The position numbers were made by a program, and so were the translations under genes. The notes beneath the pieces were generated by a model. It had not been told where the DNA came from. It made no database searches and was given only the letters and a program-made list of their open reading frames with translations. From Actinomyces sp. (GTDB taxonomy: Bacteria; Actinomycetota; Actinomycetes; Actinomycetales; Actinomycetaceae), in the NCBI RefSeq assembly GCF_029851875.1, contig NZ_JARKVC010000043.1, positions 1 to 64,000 on the forward strand: a stretch of DNA of 64,000 nucleotides, read 5' to 3'. Below are positions 56,846 through 64,000 of this stretch, one piece after another (within the stretch, counting starts at the first letter, position 1; each line of letters starts with the position of its first letter).

Positions 56846-57625
56846 GTGACTGCCCCTGTCTTCATTCTCACCGATGCCACTGTTGAGCCCGCCGGTGCTG
56901 CGCGCAGCGCTGAGCCCGGCGCCAGTTTGGTCCTCACCGGCGCCGAGGCCCGCCACGCCGTCACCGTGCGCCGGCTGCGTGCTGGGGAGCGGGTGGACCT
57001 GTCCGACGGCGCAGGCCTGCGCCTGGTCTGCGCCGTCACCGCTGCCGAGGGCAAGGACCGCCTGGCGGTGCGGGTGCTCGAGCGCGTCGAGGAGCCCGCG
57101 CCCTCTCACGCCCTGGTCCTCGTCCAGGCCCTGGCCAAGGGCGGGCGGGACGAGCAGGCCGTGGAGACCGCGACGGAGGTGGGAGCCGACGTCGTGGTTC
57201 CCTGGCAGGCCGGTCGTTCCATCGCCCAGTGGAAGGGACCGAAGGTTACCAAGGGGCGTGAGCGCTGGCAGGCCACGGCGAGCGAGGCGGCCAAGCAGGC
57301 GCGGCGGGCCCGTGTTCCCCGGGTGAGTGAGGCGATGACGACGTCGCAGCTGGCCGCCTGGGTGCGTGAGGCCGCCCAGGCCGGGGGCACGGTGCTGGTG
57401 CTGCACGAGGAGGCGGTGGCGCCCATCGGCGGGGTGAGCCTGCCCGAGCGCGGGACGCTCGCCGTCGTCGTCGGGCCCGAAGGGGGCATCAGTGCCGAGG
57501 AGACGGCGGCGCTTGAGGACGCCGGTGCCACGACGGTGCGGCTGGGCCCGCACGTCATGCGCACCGCCAGCGCCGGGCCGGTGGCGCTGGCCGTGCTCGC
57601 CCAGCGGGCGGGGTTGTGGGGCTGA
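56846..57625 (+). CDS. rsmE: 16S rRNA (uracil1498-N3)-methyltransferase
   Basis: A 259-residue SPOUT-class enzyme. The N-terminal PUA-like domain has GAEARHAVTVRRLRAGERVDLSDG; the knotted SAM site has LAVVVGPEGGISAEE and LGPHVMRTASAGPVAL. The GTG start at 56846 is leaderless. It is the right-hand end of the conserved dnaJ-rsmE order; what follows on the other strand is not part of that order. Confidence 0.95.
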   Translation: MTAPVFILTDATVEPAGAARSAEPGASLVLTGAEARHAVTVRRLRAGERVDLSDGAGLRLVCAVTAAEGKDRLAVRVLERVEEPAPSHALVLVQALAKGGRDEQAVETATEVGADVVVPWQAGRSIAQWKGPKVTKGRERWQATASEAAKQARRARVPRVSEAMTTSQLAAWVREAAQAGGTVLVLHEEAVAPIGGVSLPERGTLAVVVGPEGGISAEETAALEDAGATTVRLGPHVMRTASAGPVALAVLAQRAGLWG

Positions 57626-57718
57626 CAGCCAGATCCTTGAGCTTGTGCGCCGACTGGTTGCGTACCGGGGCGTGCCCGGGTGTCCCTGGGCGTGGCTGCG
57701 CCTGCATCAGGGCTGACG

Positions 57719-59950
57719 TCAGGAGACCAGCAGCAGGCAGGCGGTGACCGTCCAGCACAGGGCGATCACGACGGCGTCGCGTACCCGCCACCGCACCTCG
57801 ACGAGCTCGGTGCGGGTGGGACAGGCCCCGAAGGCGCGCGAGTCCATGGAGGTAGCGATGCGCTCGGCGTGCCTGACGGAGGAGATGACGAGAGGGACCA
57901 GGGACGCCAGCCAGCGCACGAGCGGGCTGAGAACGGGAGTGCCTCCTCCCCAGCCGCGCAGCGCGCGAGACTGGCGCAGGATCCTGAAGTCGTCCCCGAA
58001 GCGCCGCAGGAAGGAGATGCTGGCGATGCCGGCGGCGGCCACGCGGTAGGACATGCGGAGCTGGAGGGTCAGCGCCGCGATGAGCTCCTTGGCGCTCACG
58101 CCCAGGCCCGCGAGCACGGCCACGGCCACGCACGAGCCGACGACCAGGCCGCTGTACCTGTCGATGTGGACCATCGGGTGAGCGTCTCCTGAGTCAGAGG
58201 CCACCGTCTGCCAGGACCCCACCGACAGCAGCAGCGTAACCACCCACATGGTCGCGACCATGCCGATCTTTCGCCTGGCGTTGCGGGCTAGGATCACGAC
58301 GGCGAGCGTCGCCGTGGCCAGGGCCGCCAGGGAGGCCGGCAGCGACCGGACCACGAAGAGAGCCGCAACGAGGGGAAGCAGTCCTATCAGCAGGGTGAGG
58401 GGGTGCGGGTAGCCCCGCTCCTCCAGGGCTGCCGGGCAGGCGTGGTGGTCCTCCTGATCGGGCAGGACCACGATCCGCGTGGCGTGCCTGCGTGCTGCCT
58501 CAAGGTCGTGGGTGGCCATGACCACGGTCTGGCCGCTGACCTGACGCTCGGTGATGAAGCTGAGCAGCTCACTGGCGTTGGCCTCGTCCTGCCCGTAGGT
58601 CGGTTCGTCCATGAGCAGGAGTGGGTGCCTTCTGGCGCTCACCGTGGCCACCGACAGGCGGCGGGCCTGCCCGCCGGACAGGGTCATGGGGTGCCGGGCG
58701 GCGTACCCGCTGAGCCGGAAGTGCTCGAGCAGCTCCTCGGTGTCCTGGTCCCCGTGGCTGAGCGCGACCTCCTTGGCGACGGTCGTCGACACGAACTGGT
58801 GCTCGGGGTTCTGGTACACGTAGCCGGCCAGGTGACGGCCCTTGCGGACCCTGGCACCTGCGACACGGATGGTGCCCTCGCACGCGAGCGTCCCGGCGAG
58901 GGCACTGAGCAGGGAGGACTTGCCGCTGCCGTTGGCACCGACGAGCGCGACGAGCTCGCCCGCGCCGACTGACAGGCTCACTGCCGGGCAACGTCCTTCC
59001 ACGCCCACGGACTCCAGGCTGAGGACCGGCTCCTCGGCGCTGATCACCTCGACCTGCCTCCACTCCTGGCCCTCACGCTGCAGGTAGCTGACGACCGACG
59101 GATCCTTCAGAGGCGGCAGGGCCGGGGGCTGGGGGCCAGGTCGGTAGGCGCGGGGGATCCACACCCCGGCATCCTGGAGGACGGTGCGGTGGGTGGTGAA
59201 GACGTCCTGGGGGCTGCCGGTGGCGAGCACCGCGCCGTCGGCGTCCAGGCACAGGACGTGGTCGACGTGCTCGATGACCGGGTCCAGGTCGTGGTCGATG
59301 ACGACGACGGCCGTGCCGGACGCGCACAGGGGGCCAAGCACCTCGTAGAAGGCCTGGGCAGCGTGGGGGTCGATCATGGAGGTGGGCTCGTCAAGGATGA
59401 GCAGGCGGGGGCGCAGGGCCAGGGCGCAGGCGAGAGACAGACGCTGGCGCTGCCCGCCGGACAGGTGCCACGGGTCCCAGTCCGCACGCTCAGCGAGGCC
59501 AACGGCGGCCAGCGCCTGGCTGGCCCGTACCTTGATCTCATCAGGGGGCAGGCACAGGTTCTGCAGGCCGAAGGCCACCTCGTCAAAGAGGCAACGGGTG
59601 ACTACCGAGGCGTCCGGGTCCTGACCGACGTAGGCGACCACAGGGGCGATCTGCGCCGCGCCCAGGTCCGCTATCTCGTGCCCTTCCAGCAGGACGCTTC
59701 CTCGGTAGACCGAGGGGACGGAGTGAGGGATGAGGCCGCACAGGGCGCGCACGAGCGTGGACTTGCCGCAGCCGGAGGGACCGACGACGGCGGTCAGGCG
59801 CCCGGCAAGCTGGGTGAGGCTCACTGATGCGAGTACCCAGGAGCCTGATCCTGCGTAGCGCACCTGGAGGTTGTGGGTGCGCACCAGTGGCTGGTCGCGC
59901 TGGGCGCTGGGGCCGTCCACGGCGCCGGTGTCCTGTGTCGGGGAGGTCAT
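57719..59950 (-). CDS. ECF transporter energising module, EcfA-EcfA-EcfT in one polypeptide
   Basis: A 743-residue protein. First ATPase (about residues 25-270): Walker A GPSGCGKST (about 58), LSGGQRQRLS, LLILDEPTS. Second ATPase (about 310-505): Walker A GANGSGKSS (about 340), LSGGQARRLS, LLLMDEPTY. Then a transmembrane EcfT (about 517-743) with about five spans and the coupling arginine motifs SRALRGWGGG and MDSRAFGA. Separate ecfA1, ecfA2 and ecfT genes are the rule. It would supply energy for the S component whose stop overlaps its ATG (ATGA). Upstream in-frame residues before ATG 59950 lie inside the S gene and are not used. Confidence 0.92.
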   Translation of the reverse strand: MTSPTQDTGAVDGPSAQRDQPLVRTHNLQVRYAGSGSWVLASVSLTQLAGRLTAVVGPSGCGKSTLVRALCGLIPHSVPSVYRGSVLLEGHEIADLGAAQIAPVVAYVGQDPDASVVTRCLFDEVAFGLQNLCLPPDEIKVRASQALAAVGLAERADWDPWHLSGGQRQRLSLACALALRPRLLILDEPTSMIDPHAAQAFYEVLGPLCASGTAVVVIDHDLDPVIEHVDHVLCLDADGAVLATGSPQDVFTTHRTVLQDAGVWIPRAYRPGPQPPALPPLKDPSVVSYLQREGQEWRQVEVISAEEPVLSLESVGVEGRCPAVSLSVGAGELVALVGANGSGKSSLLSALAGTLACEGTIRVAGARVRKGRHLAGYVYQNPEHQFVSTTVAKEVALSHGDQDTEELLEHFRLSGYAARHPMTLSGGQARRLSVATVSARRHPLLLMDEPTYGQDEANASELLSFITERQVSGQTVVMATHDLEAARRHATRIVVLPDQEDHHACPAALEERGYPHPLTLLIGLLPLVAALFVVRSLPASLAALATATLAVVILARNARRKIGMVATMWVVTLLLSVGSWQTVASDSGDAHPMVHIDRYSGLVVGSCVAVAVLAGLGVSAKELIAALTLQLRMSYRVAAAGIASISFLRRFGDDFRILRQSRALRGWGGGTPVLSPLVRWLASLVPLVISSVRHAERIATSMDSRAFGACPTRTELVEVRWRVRDAVVIALCWTVTACLLLVS

Positions 59951-60543
59951 CGCGGTTGGTGGCCGACGCCTGCTCGCAGCGCCGCCCTGCCGATCAGGAG
60001 GCACAGCGCGCAGCCGATCATGGAGGAGCACACGGCGGCCAGGACGAGGACGAGGGCGTTGTCAGCTCCCTGCAGCGCGAAGGCGGTCATGCAGCCGTTG
60101 AGCAGGCCGAAGACGAAGGAGCTGATCGCGTATCCCCACCAGGTCCACACGCGGTAGAGCATCAGGGCGAGCGGCACCTCGATGAAGGCGGCCCCCAGCA
60201 CGTTGCCGATGATCGAGGTGGGCCCCTGCGGGGAGACGAAAGCACAGATGATGCCTATGATGACCCCGGCCAGGAGGCTGGCTCCCGGGCGACGCACGAT
60301 GACGGCTGGCAGCAGGTAGGGGATGGTCCACAGCCCCATGCTGGCGCAGATGATGAGCAGGCCCTTGTGGGTGCTCATCCCGACGGCGAAGGTCAGGTAG
60401 GTCAGGGGGACGACGATGAGCACCCCGACCACGGCCAGGGCGGCCACGGTCATGAGGTTGCGCGTGCCGAGAACGGAGTTGTTCAGCCTGGAGCGGCTTG
60501 AGCCCTTGACCGTGTCAGCGGGGGGAGGAGTGGTGCTAGTCAT
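59947..60543 (-). CDS. ECF transporter S component
   Basis: A 198-residue substrate-binding membrane protein with about six spans. It has ALAVVGVLIVVPLTYLTFAVGMSTHKG, the GPTSIIGNVLGAAFIEVPLALMLYRVWTWWGYAISSFVFGLLNG region and a long N-terminal Ser/Thr tail. The pattern resembles the MptS/YkoE-like group whose members bind vitamins, HMP or metal complexes; the ligand is not identifiable. It overlaps both neighbours (8 nt before, 4 nt after), so it is a tightly coupled operon member. Confidence 0.82.
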   Translation of the reverse strand: MTSTTPPPADTVKGSSRSRLNNSVLGTRNLMTVAALAVVGVLIVVPLTYLTFAVGMSTHKGLLIICASMGLWTIPYLLPAVIVRRPGASLLAGVIIGIICAFVSPQGPTSIIGNVLGAAFIEVPLALMLYRVWTWWGYAISSFVFGLLNGCMTAFALQGADNALVLVLAAVCSSMIGCALCLLIGRAALRAGVGHQPR

Positions 60544-62335
60544 GTGAGATCCTTGTGCTCCTGTCCTGGTGGGGCTGGACCAGCGCCCAGCCGGAAGCCT
60601 CCTGCCGCTTGGCCCAGAAGCGCCTGTAGGGACCCTCCTGGGTAAGCAGGTCGGCGTGGGTTCCTACCTGGGCGAGTGTGCCGTCGTCGTCGAGGGCGAC
60701 GATCTGGTCGGCTGAGACGATGGTCTCGAGCTTGTGGGCGACGACGATGAGCGTGGCCTCCTGCCGCAGCCTGTTCATGGAGGCGACGAGGTTCTGCTCG
60801 TTCTCGGCGTCCAGGGCGCTGGTGGCCTCGTCGAGCAGGACGATCGGGGCGTGTTTGAGCAGCGCGCGGGCGATGGACACGCGCTGGCGCTCGCCGCCGG
60901 ACAGCGCCCTTCCGCCCTCACCAACCCGTGTTGCCCACCCCAGTGGCAGGCGCTCGACGATCTCGTCCACGCCGGCGAGCCTGGCCGCCTCGGCGAGGTC
61001 GGCCTCGGAGGCGTCGGGACGTGCCAGGCGGATGTTGGCCTCCAGGGTGTCGTCGAAGAGGTAGACGTCCTGGAAGACCATGGACAGCTGGCTCATGAGG
61101 TCCATGGTGGTGACCTGACGCACGTCGATCCCGCCCAGGAGGATCTCGCCGTCGTCGACGTCGTAGAAGCGCGAGATGAGGCGCAGCAGCGTGGTCTTTC
61201 CCGATCCGGAGGGGCCCACGATCGCGCACATCGAGCGCGTCGGCACCTCGAAGGAGACGTCCTGGACCACGGGGGTGGCCTTGTCATAGGAGAAGCTGAC
61301 CTTACGCAGGGCCACGGTGCCGGGGCTGACCCACGTCCTGGGTCGCGTGGTCTCGGGCAGCTCCTCGACCTCCAGGAGCTCCTCCACTGTGTTGAGCAGG
61401 ACCCGCCTGTCGTCGATACCGATCAGGTTGGTCATCACGGTGGTCAGCTCGTGGCTGAAGGACAGGGACAGCCCCAGACTCGCTATCGTCTCGACCGGCC
61501 CCATCGACCCGCTGACGGCCAGGTTGGTGACCACCGTGATCATGACCACGACGCAGCCTTGGATGAAGGAGCCTCCGAGAACCTGGCTCAGGGTCTCCAA
61601 CCACAGGCTCCTCCTGCGGCTGGCGCTCGTGGCCTCCAGTGCGGCCGCCATCTCCTCGTAGCGGTCCACGGCGCCTGCAGCGCGCAGCGCCGCCTGGCAC
61701 TGGGCGAACTCGACCACGCGCATCGCGCTCTCGCGCTCAAGGGGCTCGACCATGCGGTGGCCCTTGGATATCAGGACACGGATCGCCAGCAGCCCGATAA
61801 CGACCAGCGGCGCGCAGAGCGTGAGGGCGAGCCCGATGCGCGCGTCCCACACCCAGCAGCCGACGACGATCGTCACGCAGGTGAGCACGCTGCGGTACAT
61901 CTTGTTCAGGAAGTGGGCGACAGCCTCACCCAGGGAGAGCATCTCCTGAGTCACTGTGCGCGAGAGGCTGGGACCGGAGTCGTGGTTGAACCAGCCCAGA
62001 GGCAAGCGGGCCACCTTGTTCCCGACGGCGGCGTGCATGTCGCCGAGGCAGCCCAGCGCTCCTCGGTAGCTGGTCCTCGAACCGATAAAGTCGACCACTG
62101 AGCTGACCAGGGCCGTGGCTGCCAGCACGAGCGCCCATGCTGCGGTACCGAGTCCCAGGAAGGGCTGGTCGGTGGCGAGTACCACGGACAGGGGCAGGAT
62201 CAGGAGATAGGCCAGGGCGTTCACGACGCCGACGACGCAGCTGGTCAGGGCGCCTGCGCGCAGCAGCGCCCAGGACTCAGCGGTCATCAGTCTTGGCAGG
62301 CGCGGGGTCATGAGCCCGTAGACGAGGTTACGCAC
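60536..62335 (-). CDS. ABC exporter-type half transporter, YbtQ/IrtB-like
   Basis: A 599-residue protein with an N-terminal six-span domain (about 15-310) and an ATPase (about 345-580): Walker A GPSGSGKTT, signature ALSGGERQRVSIARALL, Walker B IVLLDEATSALD, H-loop VAHK (usually AHR). The start at GTG 62335 is fixed by AGGAGG 7 nt before it; the longer frame lies inside the preceding gene. The exporter fold next to an identical partner and an ECF system resembles siderophore importers such as YbtPQ and IrtAB. It probably works as a heterodimer with the next gene. Confidence 0.85.
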   Translation of the reverse strand: MRNLVYGLMTPRLPRLMTAESWALLRAGALTSCVVGVVNALAYLLILPLSVVLATDQPFLGLGTAAWALVLAATALVSSVVDFIGSRTSYRGALGCLGDMHAAVGNKVARLPLGWFNHDSGPSLSRTVTQEMLSLGEAVAHFLNKMYRSVLTCVTIVVGCWVWDARIGLALTLCAPLVVIGLLAIRVLISKGHRMVEPLERESAMRVVEFAQCQAALRAAGAVDRYEEMAAALEATSASRRRSLWLETLSQVLGGSFIQGCVVVMITVVTNLAVSGSMGPVETIASLGLSLSFSHELTTVMTNLIGIDDRRVLLNTVEELLEVEELPETTRPRTWVSPGTVALRKVSFSYDKATPVVQDVSFEVPTRSMCAIVGPSGSGKTTLLRLISRFYDVDDGEILLGGIDVRQVTTMDLMSQLSMVFQDVYLFDDTLEANIRLARPDASEADLAEAARLAGVDEIVERLPLGWATRVGEGGRALSGGERQRVSIARALLKHAPIVLLDEATSALDAENEQNLVASMNRLRQEATLIVVAHKLETIVSADQIVALDDDGTLAQVGTHADLLTQEGPYRRFWAKRQEASGWALVQPHQDRSTRISHD

Positions 62336-64000
62336 GGCGGCCCTCCTGGGCGGCCGTAGGTGCGAGGGCGCTCGGGGACTGATGCAGCGCCTGGGCCAGG
62401 AGCAGGGAGTAGTGGGGATCGTCCACGAGCTCGTCATGGGTCCCGACGGCGCGCACCCTGCCGTGCTCGAGGACGACAACCTGGTCCGCTCCCGCGATCA
62501 CCGCAGGCCGGTGGGCGATGACGACAACCGTCCGGCCACGGGCCAGGCGGGTGAGGGCCTGCTGGATCTCGGCCTCGGACTCTGGGTCGACCATCGCCGT
62601 CGCCTCGTCCAGGACCAGGACGGGGGCGTCGCGGAGCAGCGCCCTGGCGATGGCGATACGTTGCGCCTGGCCGCCTGACACGTGGGTCTGCTCACCGATG
62701 ACGGTGCCGTAGCCTGCGGGCAGGGACTGGATGAAGTCGTGGATGTTAGCTGATCTGGCGGCGGCGATGACCTCCTCGTCGGTGGCGTCGGGGCGGGCCA
62801 GGGCGATGTTCTTGCGCACGGAGGTGGTCAGCAGCTGGGCGTCCTGGAGGACGAAGGAGACGTGAGAGTAAAGGGTCTCCTCGTCCATCGACCGCAGGGC
62901 GACCCCGCCGAGGGTGATCGTGCCCCGGGTGGGGTCCGCGAAACGGGCCAGGAGCGCGCCGAGTGTCGACTTGCCTGATCCTGAGGGCCCCAGGAGCGCG
63001 GTGACCGTTCCCTCGGGGAAGGTGAGCGTCACGTCGTCCAGGGCGGTCACGGCACGCTCTCCCTCGCCGTAGACGTGGGTGACGTGCGAGACCTCGATGG
63101 TGGAGCCTCGAGGGCGGTCGGGGAGTGCAGGCTGGGGCAGGACCTCCAGGTCCAGCATCTCGCACAGGCGCACGGCCGCCGACCCGGCCAGCTGGTAGGA
63201 CCACTGGATCGTGGCGACCGTGTCCATGACCTCGGGGATCGCCAGGGCGATCAGCGTCGTGCACAGCAGCCTCGGGACGCTCACTGACCCCGAGGAGACC
63301 AGCAGCGAGCCGACGCCGAGGTTGACCAGCAGGATGAGGGGTACGCACACCCACGCTGCCGCCAGGCAGGAGATGTTGAGCAGTGGGGTGGACCATGCTC
63401 GGTAGAAGTTGTTGAACTCCTTAGCGGCCTGCGTGTAGGCGCTGTGCGCCCTGCCTGTCTGCCCGAAGGTCTTGACCACCGCGATCCCGGAGGCGAACTC
63501 GAGCATCGTGGAGGAGAGCCTGGCCAGCTTACCGTCCATCTCCGCCGTCTTGGTCGGCATCGTGCGCATCATGATCGAGTAGGTGCCCAGGTAGAGGGGG
63601 ACGGTCGCGACTGACAGCAGACCGAGGCGCCAGTCGAGGTAGAGGGCGTAGCAAAGCAGCACTACCGGGGTGGCGACCGCGTTGAGGACGTCGACGGGCG
63701 CGTGGGCGATCACGGTGTGGACGGTGACGGTGTCGTCCTGGACCGTCTTACGGATCCTGCCCGAGGTGGTCTCGGTGAACCAGCCCAACGGCGCTCTGGA
63801 GAAACGTTCCAGCAGGTCGCGACGTGTCTGGTCACGCAGCCGGAGGTCGGCCAGGTGCGTGACCAGCAGGCTGAGCACCATGAACAGGATCCTGGCGAAG
63901 AAGGAAGTGATGAAGACGTTGACGATGACGGTGATGCGCGGGACGTCGAGCGGGGATCCGTCCTGGTAGTGCCGCAGGAGGGTCTCACCTAGTGCTACCA
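62328..64000 (-). CDS. ABC exporter-type half transporter, YbtP/IrtA-like (5' end outside window)
   Basis: The open frame continues to the edge, giving at least 557 residues; the start is beyond 64000. Seen: the later part of the six-span domain with RAPLGWFTETTSGRIRKTVQDDT (the coupling region), then an ATPase with Walker A GPSGSGKST, signature HVSGGQAQRIAIARALL, Walker B VLVLDEATAMVD and H-loop IAHR. It is first of the four overlapping genes in view. Two different half transporters in a row indicate a heterodimer. Confidence 0.85.
   Translation of the reverse strand, partial: VALGETLLRHYQDGSPLDVPRITVIVNVFITSFFARILFMVLSLLVTHLADLRLRDQTRRDLLERFSRAPLGWFTETTSGRIRKTVQDDTVTVHTVIAHAPVDVLNAVATPVVLLCYALYLDWRLGLLSVATVPLYLGTYSIMMRTMPTKTAEMDGKLARLSSTMLEFASGIAVVKTFGQTGRAHSAYTQAAKEFNNFYRAWSTPLLNISCLAAAWVCVPLILLVNLGVGSLLVSSGSVSVPRLLCTTLIALAIPEVMDTVATIQWSYQLAGSAAVRLCEMLDLEVLPQPALPDRPRGSTIEVSHVTHVYGEGERAVTALDDVTLTFPEGTVTALLGPSGSGKSTLGALLARFADPTRGTITLGGVALRSMDEETLYSHVSFVLQDAQLLTTSVRKNIALARPDATDEEVIAAARSANIHDFIQSLPAGYGTVIGEQTHVSGGQAQRIAIARALLRDAPVLVLDEATAMVDPESEAEIQQALTRLARGRTVVVIAHRPAVIAGADQVVVLEHGRVRAVGTHDELVDDPHYSLLLAQALHQSPSALAPTAAQEGRRA

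Overview
The window is 64 kb of very GC-rich chromosomal DNA from a Gram-positive actinobacterium, most likely an Actinomyces/Schaalia-type member of the Actinomycetaceae. Reasons: almost every codon ends in G or C; a surface protein ends in an LARTG-type sorting signal; DUF3097 is present; and the order leuS - degV - comEA - comEC - holA - rpsT - lepA - hemW - DUF3097 - hrcA - dnaJ - rsmE is the widely conserved actinobacterial housekeeping block. No tRNA, rRNA, CRISPR array, prophage or insertion sequence was found.

Layout. 0-4.1 kb: a cell-wall-anchored coiled-coil protein with a central CAP/SCP-like domain, and deoD, both on the minus strand. 4.4-14.9 kb (plus): a methionine/alanine importer pair including a 57-residue small subunit, a HAD phosphatase, a membrane-anchored metallophosphoesterase, a VKOR protein overlapping a DtxR-type regulator, a HIT protein, leuS and a GNAT protein. 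15.0-21.7 kb: a carbohydrate locus with GntR/UTRA regulator and DUF4127 on the minus strand, divergent from a binding lipoprotein, two permeases and an acetylesterase; no ATPase is encoded. 21.7-30.2 kb: HerA-like ATPase, degV, comEA, comEC (no C-terminal nuclease-like domain), holA, DUF1846 and rpsT.

30.4-37.9 kb (minus): a tryptophan operon, trpL-E-G-D-(C:B fusion)-A, ending in a translationally coupled PemK/MazF-like gene. The enzymes resemble the enteric type rather than the usual actinobacterial type. There is no trpF, and a leader peptide with three consecutive Trp codons precedes a classical attenuator. 37.8-42.1 kb: a DedA-like gene lying between two copies of a 71-bp repeat, then an ABC/FtsX pair with a different codon flavour. 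42.6-57.6 kb: lepA, trmB, an MFS gene and hemW; then a membrane protein, an NhaD-like antiporter, a repeat-rich gap and an OPA-family transporter inserted before DUF3097; then CIRCE-hrcA-dnaJ, yggS and rsmE. 57.7-64.0 kb (minus): two ABC exporter-type half transporters, an ECF S component and a single polypeptide fusing EcfA-EcfA-EcfT, all overlapping. This looks like a metallophore or cofactor uptake system.

Two themes stand out. First, a conserved backbone has been opened at several points by accessory modules, two of them next to direct-repeat scars. Second, many genes start without a leader: a -10 hexamer (TAGGCT, TACCGT, CACAAT and similar) sits 6-8 nt before the start codon. The attenuated trp operon and the four-gene ECF/ABC operon are the most interesting systems.
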